Source of the DNA: Psoroptes ovis
Lineage: Eukaryota; Arthropoda; Arachnida; Sarcoptiformes; Psoroptidae
Direction: 5' to 3'
Assembly: GCA_002943765.1 (NCBI GenBank)
Contig: PQWQ01000009.1
Span: 1,240,001 to 1,304,000 of the forward strand
Length of the DNA stretch: 64,000 nt
In this document: one piece after another, positions 52,158 to 64,000 of the stretch
Layout of the letters: every line of letters starts with the position of its first letter
How positions within the stretch are numbered: the first letter of the stretch is position 1
Position numbers and translations under genes: made by a program
The notes under the pieces: generated by a model
What the model saw: the letters and a program-made list of their open reading frames with translations, nothing else
What the model was told of the DNA's origin: nothing
Database searches by the model: none

Positions 52158-55100
52158 ATGCCTCGAAATCATCGATCCAACGTTGCTCCATCATCGTCGA
52201 TGACCAATCAAAGAAATGGACGCAATAATGCAGCGCCATTACCGCAAAATCCGATAACATATTCCACAGCAAATTCACGTTCTATGAGATCGATTCCAAA
52301 CAATTCACAAGGTAATAATCGAACATGTCGAATTGGTAATAATCATAATCAATCAAGAAATCTCAATGGTTGCATCGCATCAAATTGTTCCTCATCAGCA
52401 TCACAATATCTACCATCATCTAATCAATTAAATCACCCACATTTTAATTATAACAGTGGACAGCCAAATTTATATGGTGGTAATCGTGATGGATGCACAT
52501 TGCAACGAAATAATATATCAAATCAATATAAAAATACGAATAACAATAATAATTGTCCAACAATATCAATGAACCATGCTCAGCAAATGGCTGGATTATA
52601 TTCTATGCCTAAATTGGAAGACATAGCTGGAACATCATTACAATATAAACATATTGAAACAAATCCAATCAAATTCATGATACTAAATTCATTTTCAGAT
52701 ATATTGACATTGATCAAACCTAAAAGTATAAATATGCTTCCAAATCATTTTAATTCATCATTTTCAACCAAAAATGTATCAGCATTATCTTCAAATGATC
52801 AATTAAGAGTATTTCTTCGTTTTTGTAAATATTCAAAAAATACCAGTGAACAAACTGATTGTTTACCAAAATCATTCAATTTAACGATCAATAATTCCAC
52901 ATTTACGGTAATGAACTCATTATGATTATCATAGTAATCATCAATTCACTATTTATATTCATTCTAGATTAAAAATAAATACACATTCGCTCCATATGAC
53001 ATCACTCAACGTATTGCATCGGAAAAAAGTGATGAAATTTTCATACATGCTACAATACCAGAACAAAATGATTTCTGCGATGATTACTATTATGGTGTAT
53101 TCTTAATGAAAAAAATAGATCATAGACATTTACTTAAATCATTAAGGGATAAACCTCCTTATGATACCAAGTTATCCATTGATTTAGGTTCGTATCTTGA
53201 AAAAAGTTAATTCTCAGATTATTATATTTTGTGTAATTTTATACAATAGTCAAGAAAAAATTAAGTAGTGATGATGATGATGTTCTTTGTGACAATGTAA
53301 TGAAAATATCACTGTTATGTCCGGTTAGTATGAAATATTTAATGATTAGTAACGTCAAATTATAACAATTCAATTTTCACATCAATAATTAGCTTACCTC
53401 TACACGTTTAAAGTTGCCATGTCGATCTAAACTTTGTGATCATGTTCATTGTTTTGATGGTGAAGCATTCATATCGATAAATGACATAACCCCAAGATGG
53501 AAATGCCCTATTTGTAAAATATTCATAAAGTTTGATGATCTTATAGTTGACGGGTAAATTGATTTTTAATTCATTACTTTGAACATGCATCCATTCAAAT
53601 TTGAATTTTAAAACCTTATAGGCTTGTGACAAGAATTTTAACTAATGCTGCAGCGAGTTTAAATGAAGCTAAAATATTTCCTGATGGTACATTCGAATAT
53701 ATTGGCAATGAAAGCAATAATATCAATCATTCATCAAATCCATTGAAAAGAAATGGATCTGATTTATGTTTGAAAAACGATGATAAAAAAATAAAATCAG
53801 AGCCCGAGTCTTCATCAACTAATGTAACTAATAGTAAAAATAAACAATCAGAGATTGAATGCATCACTATTGATAGTTCGGATGAAGATAATTCTGACAA
53901 TTCAGATGCAAGCACCATTATTTCACAAACTGATTGTAAGTCATTATACCAAAGAAAAAAGCATCAAATTTTCAATGAATCTTTTTTTTGTTCAATTATA
54001 GATTCCAACTATCCTGATGCCAATTCAAATTTTTCTGATAATGATGACAAAAATGATGATAGTAGTAGCGATAGTGATTGTGAAATAATATTTGAAAAAA
54101 TCAATAAGAATTCAACTAATAATAATAATAATGCAAATCGTGATAAGAAAAATTCTAATCATAATTCAGCAACCACCAGTAATAATCTGAATAATAATGA
54201 TAATAATATAAATAATAATAATAATAATAATAATAATGGCAACAATAAAAACAATCAGACAATGACCACAACCAACGAAAATTCTACTAATAATAATAAT
54301 AATGTAAAAGTTGCGAAAATTATCAGCTCAAATAATTTAAGAAATCGATTAGAACAAACTTCAAATACCAGTAATAAAAATATTGGCGGAGTAGTCAACT
54401 ATAACCCTAACACCACCACTACGAATATAAGTCAAAATTTACATTCAAATCAAAATCTTATTCATTCATTGGCAACCCATTCAAACACGAATTCAAATGT
54501 TGTAGTCACACCTTTTCCTAATTCGACAGCAACTTATCGATATAAAACTGATCCAAGACTGCCCAAAACTGTCAATGAAATGGCCACAAATCAAAATATC
54601 GCATCTAAAAATGATAATATCAATAATGTTAATAAACAATTACAATCGACTCAAATCAATAAATCAGTTTTGACATCAAACATTTCACAAATGCATAATC
54701 ATGCATCATCAGCATCATCATCATCTGCTACTGACATTACTCATCATTCTTTACATTCTAATTCGGCATTACACAATAAATCGAATTACATTAATCATCA
54801 TGTAAATAATAGTAATAATTGTTTCAATTTTTCAACCACAAATAATGGAAATTCAGCAGTAGCCAACTATAATAATTATGTAAATTCACAATGTAAAAAT
54901 TTCTCTACTCCACCACCACCACCGCCTCAAATCACTCAAAATCAACATTATTCTTGTTCATCATCATCATCATCGATCACTGAAAATTTACCGATTTCGA
55001 ATCATTATTTGTCAACACAACAACATTCATCAAATGTTCCTGCTGCTGCAGCAGCAGCAGCAGCAGTAATTAATAATGATACAATAATGAATAGTCATTT

Positions 55101-56036
55101 TCATAAAACTGCTCAAAATTTTCAACCACAATCACGACAACATCAACAATCACATCAGCATCATTTTGAAAATATGCCTACGAACGTAAATGGGCCGGTA
55201 GCAAATTATTCGTACAATAATATGATTAACAATAATAATATTAATAATTCAACATTATTATCATCAACAAAAAATTATTCATCTAATAATGTTAATAATA
55301 ATAATACCTATACGTATGTCAATGACTATTATTAATTGATCATTAGCTTTAAAGAGGGGTTAAATTCTAAGATTATTACTCTGTTTCATTTTAAAATATT
55401 TACAATTGTTGATTCAATTTTTATTTGAAAATATATAAATTATGTCTCAATAAATATAATTATCATGCATGTTTCTCCCATAATTATTTGCAATTTGAAT
55501 TTAACCTCTAAAAAAATATTTAAGAATGAAAGAATAATCAATTCATTTTTATTTTTTAACCATTTCATTTCCCATAACCAATGAATCAATAAACTTATTG
55601 ATTAATTATAAAATACAGATCTTACGGTATGAAGACAGATGCCAACAATTGTCAACTTAAAACCGATTCAACTGCATCATTTTTAGCTTCATCAGATTTT
55701 TATAATTCAAATGATTCAAGTTTAGCTGATCCATTTTGGCTGTTTAATGATCAATTGAATATGGCCAATGACTTTGTTTATGTAAGTTTGATTTAGAATT
55801 ATTTTTACAATGATTGAATTTTATTCGTTTTTCAGGGATCATTTCTTCGATCAACATCGGCAACTTCATCATCTTCATCTTCATCAGTGACAATCAAAGA
55901 GCCAACAACATCATCATCATCATCATCGACTAATTTATTCACATCTGGTGCTTCTACTTCGTCTTCGGTAATCAATAATAATATCACGGATAATAACAAT
56001 GTACAATCTAAATATCCATTATTAGAACCTCGATAA
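52158..56036 (+). CDS. PIAS-family SUMO E3 ligase with long Asn-rich tail
   Basis: Seven exons: 52158-52907, 52968-53187, 53250-53323, 53393-53553, 53622-55313, 55619-55781 and 55836-56036. All phases agree, giving 1086 residues, longer than most PIAS proteins (about 500-650). The order is an Asn/Ser-rich N-terminus, a PINIT-like domain (about 165-330, with FSDILTLIKPKSI like the family DVLDVLIKPTSL), and an SP-RING (about 349-400; ligands Cys363, His365, Cys386, Cys389 as C-x-H...C-P-x-C). Next come a SUMO-consensus IKSE (Lys460), a SUMO-interacting motif CITIDSSDED (about 482-491), and some 500 residues rich in Asn, Ser, His and poly-Ala. PIAS proteins transfer SUMO to nuclear targets such as transcription factors. 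No N-terminal SAP DNA-binding domain is visible. ZMIZ proteins also carry SP-RING, but the PINIT motif favours PIAS. Confidence 0.88.
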
Positions 56037-56158
56037 CGATACAAAATTGATTGATTGTGATTTATTCTTTATTTAAAATTTTCATTATTTATTATTATCA
56101 ATGAATGAATGAATCTATTTAAATCTGGGTGTTTGCTCATTTGTTGAAATCAATGTGA

Positions 56159-58034
56159 TTATGGAGACCTTAATGAATTTGTGATTGAAATTCTTCGCGA
56201 TCTACGACTCCTCGTTTTTCGATTAATTCTTCGATTTGAATGATGGCCAGATTTTTTGGTGATTGATGTGATCGTCTCGATTGGACTAAGACTATTACTT
56301 GCTGATGATTTAATCGAAGATCGTTTCGAATCGAATGCACCATTATTTTCCATTTGTTTGAGTGCATTATTAACAGCCATATTGACTTGGTTTTCATATT
56401 CAATCGATTCATATGGACGATACGATTGTCTTGCAATCAAAAAAGACATAAATGCAACATAAATGATCAAAAATATTGCTGTCGTATTAATCATGAATTG
56501 CGATGAGGACGGATTATTGAAATCATTGTTTGGCTTGCGATTAATATGTATGATATCTTCATATTGATTCATACCTAATAAACTGGTGACCATTGCCGAT
56601 ATCAAACATGTTAAACCAACGATGCGAACGTTACGAATAGATTTACTGATTTTGTTCATGTATCTTTGTAGTTCACGCTTTCGGTTTGGTTTATGGCTGG
56701 TGTAAAGATGGATATTACCAATCAAATATATGAGAAACGTGATTATCGTCAATACGCCAAACCATGAATGCATTGTTTGAATATGATAATCAACACCTTT
56801 TGAATGCCAAACAATTACAACATAAATGGCAACACACAGCATTACTAAAACTGTTATTATCAATGGTAATCGACATATATTGGTCATTTGTTTGAAGGTG
56901 ACCATCATTATTGCTTTTGATTTAATAAATCATTTTTAAAAAATTAGTCGATTATTGATTTTCATATAACTTACAATTAGCCAACAATACAACAAGACTT
57001 GATATCATAAAAATTGGATGATAATTCAATGTTTTTGGTGTCATTTCTTGAGGAAAACCACCAAAATATTGAATGATCAATGAATATAATGAGATCAGGA
57101 GCATAATGGCCAGTACTTGCGATAAAATATAGAGAACACAATTATGCATTGTTGTTCGCATATTTTTTGGAACAATTGATGTCACTATTTTTGCTTTAAC
57201 TTTATGAACAACAGGTTCACCAGATGACGATGATCGATGAATTTCTCGGGTTACGGTTATTTTATCATCATCATCACCACTGCTTGTATTTTTGGTTTCA
57301 GTAATAGTGCTTGATGTCGAAGGGTCAGTTACAGTATTAGTTGGCAGTGTTATCGTTTGACTAGCTTCATTCGTCGTATCAATTGTTTCTGAAATTGATG
57401 GAAATGATATTGTTGCTTTAGGTGATGATATTGATTTGGGTACTTGACGTACGATTCGTATTTCATCTTTTTCAATATTCAACACTGGACATGAAGCCAA
57501 TGTTGGCATATGATTATTTATGAATTTTTCAATTTCAATCATTTCTTTCGGCATATTTTTTTGAGATTTTATATTCGGTGATAAAATTCTGGATTCCCAT
57601 TTTTTCAATGAAGAATTTTTTGATAAAAAACTTTTAGGTTTTTGTCTCGATTTGATTGAAACAGGGGTGATTGATGATGAATCGATATCAGCGTTTTCAG
57701 TGCCAATGATCGAAGATGGTATTTGTCTTTTTATGAAAAATTTTTGGTTATTTTTTGGTGATGGATTTTGTTGTTGTGGCAAAGACTTAATTTCATTTTT
57801 CTTGTTACAATCTAGGAATGACAATACTGATCGGTTATTTAATTTGTTCTTTGCTGATTTTAAATCTTGATCTTTGTGTATTTTAAATGATAATTTAGCT
57901 TTGAAAATAGCCTTATTGATTGGATATTTATTATCAAAATAGGTATGTTCAGTATTTTCAGTTGAACTTCGCATCGTAATTTCTTGACCGATTGATTTGT
58001 ATTTTTTCAAACGAAAATCATTTTCATTATTCAT
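56159..58034 (-). CDS. Cytochrome b561-like membrane protein lacking one heme-ligand pair
   Basis: Two exons, 58034-56975 and 56913-56159 (62 bp intron, phase 1/1), give 604 residues. The first ~290 are Ser/Thr/Lys-rich without recognised domains. Membrane helices then follow in b561 order: a first helix near 300-320, then NYHPIFM (His339), a third helix ending at Trp389-His390, MHSWFG (His402), a fifth helix ending LLGM (465-468) and a sixth. A basic Ser/Arg tail closes it. By spacing from His390, helix 3 has Ile372 where the family has His. By spacing from LLG, helix 5 has Val449 in place of His. The family passes electrons from cytosolic ascorbate across membranes using two b hemes; here only one His pair (helices 2 and 4) remains. 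A structural or single-heme role is inferred. Convergent with the PIAS-like gene, 122 bp apart. Confidence 0.8.
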
Positions 58035-59149
58035 CTCGAAAATTTCTAAGATTTTCGATTGATTTTTACAATTTTATTTTCTTTCTCAGAGCAAGCAAAA
58101 AATGTGATCACAAATGTAATCATTTATAAGCAACACGACTATTTAATCATGTTTTTTTTGGCAAAAATAATTTAATTTTTGAATTTTCAAAAATTTATCA
58201 GAAGTGACAAATTGATCGCCAGATGGCAACACAAAAGTCAATCAGAGAGAAAATGTAAACAATTCATTAGGCGGCAGCACCTATTTCGATGATTAATGCG
58301 GCAAATTTGTGAATGAAGAAATGTAGTAAAATCAATTACGATTACGAAACTTTTTACGATAAAAATTTTATCAATGATTAGTAGTATTCATCAGCTTTCA
58401 TTCAAAAGATTCAAAGCATTCATTCATAAAAAAACAACATGTGGGTCAATAGTAAAAGAGGCCCCCCAAAAGAAAAAAAACAATAGAAAAAAGTTCGAAA
58501 AAAAATTCAAAAAAAAAAGTTCGAACTTACATTAGGTCAATAGGTCACTTGGACATTTAAATATGGATCACGAGGTCACAGGTGAACGCGAAATTGGATC
58601 AACCACGAACATTTAAATAGATTATCATGTCGACTTTGATATAAATTGATTTAAAATAGAAAATTGCTGCTGTTGTTGATGAAATTTATTTATGTTTTTT
58701 GAAGGAGAATTGCTATTTTTAATTTCAAAAATAATTGATTGTTTTCGTTTCGTTTTCAATTTTTCAAAAATTAAATTGTCATTTTTCTCCATTTGTCAAA
58801 CTTGATATTTATAGTAAAAAAATTGATATATCGATGACTAATTTTACTTTATATTTCCTCAAAATTGCATTGCATAAGACAATAGTATAATGGCATTGAC
58901 ATTTTCAACTATTTTTTTTTTTAAACATTTGAGTAAATGTTTACATCTTTATTTTTGATTTTATTTGATTGTTTTGTTTGATTTTTGTTTTTGTATTTTT
59001 TTACAAAATAAATATCAATCAATTGATTGTTTAATCATTATTTTTTACATGGAATGATTAAGTTTCATCAATTTTTTTTCTCTTGTGAATTTTTGTTAAT
59101 TTAAAGGCATATTTGTGCAAATTAATCAAATTTTAAATTGAAAAACAAA
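58035..59149. promoter_or_regulatory. Divergent intergenic region between the b561-like and galectin genes
   Basis: 1.1 kb, AT-rich, with a C6 run (58463-58468) and a locally less AT-rich patch (58530-58630). No coding exon is seen. It should contain both promoters and any 5' untranslated exon of the galectin gene. Confidence 0.4.
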
Positions 59150-60294
59150 ATGCATCTTGAATATCCAGTAATTAAATTGAGAAATATTAATGTTCAAATT
59201 ATTTTTTAAAATTTTTCAATTTTTACTTAGAATTTACCATATTCTGGTCCACTTAGCGCACAAATTCAACCAGGTGCAATAATTCGTGCAATTGGACAAT
59301 CATTACCTGATTCTAATTAGTAAATGATATTTAAATTTGATTTTATATTTTATCATTCTAATATTTTTTTCATTTTGTTGATAGTTTTGCAATATCATTA
59401 CAATGTGGTCCATCGACAAATTTTAGCGATGATGTGGCTTTATATTTAAGTTTAGCATTTAGTCCACCACCACGTGTTATAAGAAATTCTTTGATTGCCG
59501 GTCAATGGGGACCTGAAGAAAGTTTTGGTGGATTTCCTACCGTGCCTGGAGCACCATTCGAAATTATGATTCTTGTTGATCCAACTGAATTTAGGATAGC
59601 ATTCAATGGGCAACATTTCACCGAATACAGGCATCGCGTCGCATTCGAGCGTATTACATTTGTGTCGCTGACTGGCGATGCACGTATCGATTCATTTTCG
59701 ATTTGGTACAGCCAGTCTTCATCTACTGGACCTGGTCTTTACCCCACCATTCCATCAGAATTGGCAGCTCCACCGCCGTATATTCCTGATCAAGGATATG
59801 GTGGGGGTCAGCCACCTTATCCCGCTAATCCTCCTTATCCTGCAGCCCAACCAGGCCAATATGCTCCTTATCCTCCACAGCAAGGTCAATATAACCCTTA
59901 TCCACCTCAAGGTAATATGAATTATCAACCTCATCCTGGTGATGCTGGTCAACAATCTTCATCATCGCACAATAAAAGTGGTGGAATTGGAAATATGATT
60001 GGTGGTGCTTTGACAGGCGTAGCTGGTGGTATAGCAGCTAATGCTGTAGGACGTAAATTATTCGGAAAACATCATGGCATTGTTCAAGGTGTTGCTGGAA
60101 ATGTTTTAGGTGGACATAAAAAACATAAAAAATCAAAAGCAATACCGATTGCTGGAATAGCGGCTGGAGCTGGTGCCGCAGCGTTAGGTGCCACATTATT
60201 GGGCAAAGCATTCAAACATAAACACAAGGGCTCATTTCATCATGGCGGTTGGGGACGATCATCAAGTTCAAGCTCAAGTTCCGAAGAAGAATGA
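59150..60294 (+). CDS. Galectin-like protein with XYPP and glycine-zipper C-terminal tail
   Basis: Three exons, 59150-59167 (only six codons, MHLEYP), 59231-59319 and 59385-60294, with phases 0 and 2 in agreement, give 338 residues. The galectin fold region spans about 1-145: NLPYSGPLSAQIQPG, LQCG, RVIRNSLIAGQWGPEES and ITFVSLTGDARIDSFSIW. The sugar-contact positions are largely lost: the family HFNPRF reads YLSLAF (56-61), and the Arg after WGPEE is Ser82. Asn70, Trp77 and Glu80/81 remain. The tail has Pro/Tyr/Gln-rich repeats (PPYP, QYAPYPPQ, QYNPYPPQ; about 155-210), then two glycine-zipper hydrophobic stretches (GGIGNMIGGALTGVAGGI and GIAAGAGAAALGATLL), His/Lys-rich linkers and a Ser-Glu end. 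Galectins normally bind beta-galactosides outside the cell; this one may instead associate with membranes or with itself. The start exon is inferred from phase and fit. Confidence 0.82.
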
Positions 60295-60453
60295 GCTACA
60301 AGAACATCTATCATTGTTAATCATGTTTTAAATATATAAAAATTAATTTTTTATAATATCAATACTCAATTGTAAACCTGTACTTCAATCAACTGGATGA
60401 TGGTGATGATATATAAAAAAATATTTATTTTTTTCTAATTCTTTTTTCGTCGA

Positions 60454-61617
60454 TTAATTCATTTGTTTGAAATGAAAAATTTTCTTTGCATAAAACGATG
60501 AAATCAATACATCTGAATGATAATCATTCGATTTTATTCCATATATAAGATGATCATCATTGATTTGGTCATTTTCTTCGATGACAAATTTAATCAATTG
60601 ATGTTTGAAGAAATTATCATCACTAAATGATAGTAAATAAGCACCAGAATACATGGCTGATATGAGGAAATTATTTTCGTTGTGGCAAAGAATTCGCCAT
60701 ATACCACCACCATCGATGTGTATTTTATTTTTAATTTTGCAATCAATGATTCGAGGTCCATCTACAAATTTACGAATGGTGATATCATATATTCGTAAAT
60801 GTTCATCATATGAACCGATCAATAAGGTCATTGAAGCATTTTCATCGATGATTTTGGGATGATATATTTCAATCGATGTATTACCGGCTGATGCATCAGA
60901 ATTTTTCATTAATTGATTCAATTTTTTATCACTGTAAAAATACGAATAAAAATAATTGATAACGACTCAAGAAAATTCATAAATTTACCTGAATTCATAA
61001 ATACTCCATTGTGAATCTTCAGAACCAATAAAAATCAATTCGAAGTTCATCAAATGTAACAATTTCAGACACCAAATCGATAATGAATGTTTAGTGATAG
61101 TTGAATCGATCAATTTTGTAGCATCTTTGAAATCTTTGTCAACATCATAGCATAGTACTTTACCATCAGAAGAACCAACATAAATATTCCAAATATCTTT
61201 CGAAAATAAATCATCAATAGTGGTCAACATTGATTGTCCGATATCAATTTGTTTGATATTTTCAATAATTTTTCGATCAAAATATCGATAAATACCAATC
61301 ATTCCATTTGAATGTGCACAAATAATTATTTCATAATCATTGCTTTGGTCAGATAATTTCAAATCAAAAATACCACCACCATTATTGCATTCATATTCAC
61401 ATAATAATTCATCATTTTGGCTGAAAATATTTAAATTTCCAACACGATTATTCAGCTGTTTCAATTGTTGATCATTGTAAACATGTTCAGAATCATCATC
61501 ACCTATCAATTCATATGTACCGATGATGAATGTTTGAAATTTTTTCGAATAATTAATACAACATGGAGCATATTTTACTGTATTAATTTTAATTAATTTG
61601 AATTGATTTTGCACCAT
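60454..61617 (-). CDS. DPH7: Diphthine methyltransferase homologue (DPH7/WDR85 type WD-repeat protein)
   Basis: Two exons, 61617-60989 and 60931-60454 (57 bp intron, phase 2/2), give 368 residues, somewhat short for the family. WD-repeat-like segments run through the protein: FIIGTYEL (about 30), a GGGIFDLKL block, IIICAHSNGMIGIYR, IYVGSSDGKVLCYD, LIFIGSEDSQWSIYEF, TLLIGSYDEHLRIYD, HIDGGGIWRILCH and a final VLISSFYAKKIFHF. The GTYEL start, the GSYDE repeat and the GGGIWR motif are the marks I associate with DPH7, which hydrolyses the methyl ester of diphthine during diphthamide formation on elongation factor 2. It acts in the cytosol with the other DPH proteins, none of which is nearby. Convergent with the galectin gene, 160 bp apart. 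Confidence 0.8.
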
Positions 61618-62541
61618 TTTTTTGCTGAAATAAAAAATTTAAAAAATTAAATGAAAAAAATAAAAAACAAAACAGACGGCAAAACTGTTCATAAATTTTG
61701 GTTGAAAAAAATTTGAATTTTTAGTTTGAAACTTTCACTTTTCAAAAAAATCAAATATATTGTCCTAATTATGTTAATTATGTTTTTGGTATTCGTTATG
61801 AATTTTAAATGATTAACCATTAAATTTATGGTTGGTTGATTATTCATCATCATCACCATTGTTTATTCGGCGCTTCATTGAATTCATAATTTATTGATGA
61901 AAATAAAATGACCATGGATCATGGTCAAATTAATATCTAGGATAAATGTGTGTGTTTTCAAATTTGGTTGACGAAAATGACAGATTCTTTTCAGCCATTT
62001 TGACAATCAAAAAATGAAATTTTTTTTTGGAAAATTACCGAAATTATGAATTTGAAATTGCACAATATTTGGCACTGTATTTGGCATAACAATGTTGGGA
62101 TAAAAAAAAGGTCAACAACATCCAATTTAGGCAATAATTTTTTTTGTTTTCTTTGATTGAAAACATCAGTTTTTTTTCTGGTTGCTATTTGGTCACCTGG
62201 TTACATAAATTGGTGATGTGAGTTCCATCATCATTAAAGCTTATTAACAATTTGATAGTTGATGGAGAAAGACAAATTATATTTTTGGTTGAGGAAACAT
62301 TGATTAAATTAATTAATGATACATCTGTTTTCGATCTGATAAGAAATTGTTTGTGTTTGCATATTTGTAATTGTAAATTCTTTTGATTACACAGCTTTGT
62401 TTATCATCAATACGACCAATTGATCGAAACGAGATAATAATTTGAAATTCACGAAGAAAAAAAGTGAAATGAATGATGAATGAATGATGAATAACCACCT
62501 GTTGATATGATGATAAAACATTCAAAAAACGCCGAGAAAAA
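61618..62541. promoter_or_regulatory. Divergent intergenic region between DPH7 and the ADAMTS gene
   Basis: About 0.9 kb of AT-rich DNA with no exon recognised and no MITE copy. Both promoters are expected here. Confidence 0.4.
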
Positions 62542-64000
62542 ATGTGTAAAAATTTAATCCATTTTTCATCGATTATCATATTAATGATTAGTAATGTTAG
62601 ATATTGAATATTTCTTGACATTTTCAGTATATTTCATCAATGATTAATATTTTAATTTTTTAAAAATTATTTTTACTATAGTTTCAAATTGAAGCACGAA
62701 TAAATTTCAACATTAATTCAACTGAAATTATTGATCCAAAATTCATCGAAATATTCGATGATTTTGATGAAATAAATTATTTATTAACATTTCGTACGAG
62801 AAATTTCAATGTATTTTATGCAAAATTATTTGAAATTACTGATGCGAAATTGAATATTGGATGTAGATTTTTCCATGGAAAATTATTATCACCAATGAAT
62901 GGATTGATTGCTGTCACTGTTTGCACGAATCAATCTTTTCTCGTGAGTGACTTGAATTTTTTTTCTTAAATTAATAATGTTGAATTTCAATCAAAAAGCA
63001 TTCAACAATATTGATGAATGATCATGTGTTTGTGATACAATCAATGTCCACCAATCCAACTGATATTGTCGATAATAATAATGAATTAATTCATATAAAT
63101 ACTGTACCTGACATTGATGATGATCATCATCGATCAAATAAAAATGAATGGAAAATGCAGAAAAAATTCCGATCACATTATTTTCATGAATTATTGATGA
63201 ATGATGAATGGTTTTTGAAAAAATTAAAAAACAATGGACTGCAACGTGATAAACGTGCATCAGCAGCCACAAGATTCAGTGATAAAGTGTATAATGTTGA
63301 AACGATAATTTTCGCCGATAATTCATTGATAAAAATGTTCAATAATCAACATGATGAATTGGAAAAATTAATTCTGGCCATAATGAATGAAGTACAATTG
63401 ATTTATAAATTTGATTCAATGAAAACACGGCTAAATATTATGATAAAAAAGATAGTATTTTTAGACGACGATAATGATCAACGATATAGTGATGTGCCCA
63501 ATACAGCCAATGGTGACATTGATCAATATCTGGATAATTTTTGTTCATGGCAAAAACGTTTATGGAGACGAACGTCGCCAGAATCACGTTGGGATCATGC
63601 ATTGATGTTGACTGGGTTTGTATAAATCATATCATTGAAATTTTAAATGATTTTCCCATAAATTTTATCGCTTGAAACAGATTAGACCTCTATAAACAAA
63701 TTGGTAATGAAAAAAATCGTAAAGTATTAGGTCTAGCATGGGTAAATGGTATGTGTCGTCCATCATATAGTTGTACGCTGAATGAAGGTAAAAATTTTGA
63801 ATCAGCATTTGTAATTGCGCATGAAATGGCCCATAGGTATATTGGTAAATTGATTTTTTTTAAAAACTTACGATTGATCCATTTTTGCAGCCTTGGAATG
63901 TTACATGATGGCTACGATAATAATTGTGATCCAGACAAGTATATTATGTCGGAAAAAACTGGACCAGGCAAAATACATTGGTCACCATGTAGTAATTTAT
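62542..64000 (+). CDS. ADAMTS-type secreted zinc metalloprotease (partial, runs off window end)
   Basis: Exons: a proposed signal-peptide exon 62542-62595 (tentative), then 62682-62942, 62999-63615, 63681-63836 and 63891 to the edge. Phases agree at every junction. Order: a hydrophobic start, a propeptide (GCRFFHGKLLSP...IAVTVCTN, then NDHVFVIQSM), a furin-type site RDKR (from about 63251) and the catalytic domain beginning VETIIFADNSLIKMF. The zinc motif HEMAHSLGMLHDG is rebuilt across the intron at 63837-63890 and followed by NNCDPDKYIMSEKTGPG with the Met-turn. WDHALMLTGLDLY and AWVNGMCRPSYSC are typical of ADAMTS reprolysins. Such enzymes cut extracellular matrix proteins. Disintegrin-like, thrombospondin and spacer parts would lie beyond the window, so ADAM versus ADAMTS is judged from the catalytic domain alone. 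The weakest point is the first exon. Confidence 0.87.

Overview
The window is eukaryotic and animal. It is very AT-rich, its introns are mostly 55-150 bp with GT/AG ends, and its proteins are rich in Asn and Ser runs. The genes include neuroendocrine 7B2, PIAS, ADAMTS, a galectin, a TSSK-like kinase and an ankyrin/patatin phospholipase. An arthropod with a compact genome fits best, most likely an acariform (astigmatid) mite. That is an inference from style, because no species marker was read.

Layout: 1-4.2 kb is gene-free DNA with four short palindromic transposon relics. At 4.2-7.8 kb lies a three-exon gene for an ankyrin-repeat iPLA2-like protein whose catalytic glycine loop has changed. 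From 7.8 to 48.3 kb no convincing host gene is visible. This stretch holds simple repeats, twenty more copies of the same ~80 bp MITE-like element, a 223 bp CA/TG array, one young internally deleted BEL/Pao-like LTR retrotransposon (31.4-33.8 kb) and a faint coding remnant near 43.7-44.3 kb.

From 48.3 kb to the end the DNA is gene-dense and holds no MITE copies. Eight genes alternate strictly in strand: 7B2 (-), TSSK-like kinase (+), BtpA/F13E9.13-like protein (-, in-frame stop), PIAS-like SUMO ligase (+), cytochrome b561-like protein (-), galectin with a glycine-zipper tail (+), DPH7 (-) and ADAMTS protease (+, runs off the end). They form four head-to-head pairs, and neighbouring pairs meet tail to tail 12-160 bp apart. 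I see no shared pathway. They look like ordinary housekeeping, signalling and secretory genes packed closely.

The points most worth following up are: a b561 protein that lacks exactly one of its two heme-ligand His pairs; a galectin that lost its sugar-contact residues and gained an XYPP plus glycine-zipper tail; an iPLA2 with a broken oxyanion loop; a PIAS protein with no visible SAP domain; and the MITE family, including one copy whose two arms share a private base change. Exon boundaries were set by hand from splice signals, phase agreement and remembered family patterns. No search or alignment was run.
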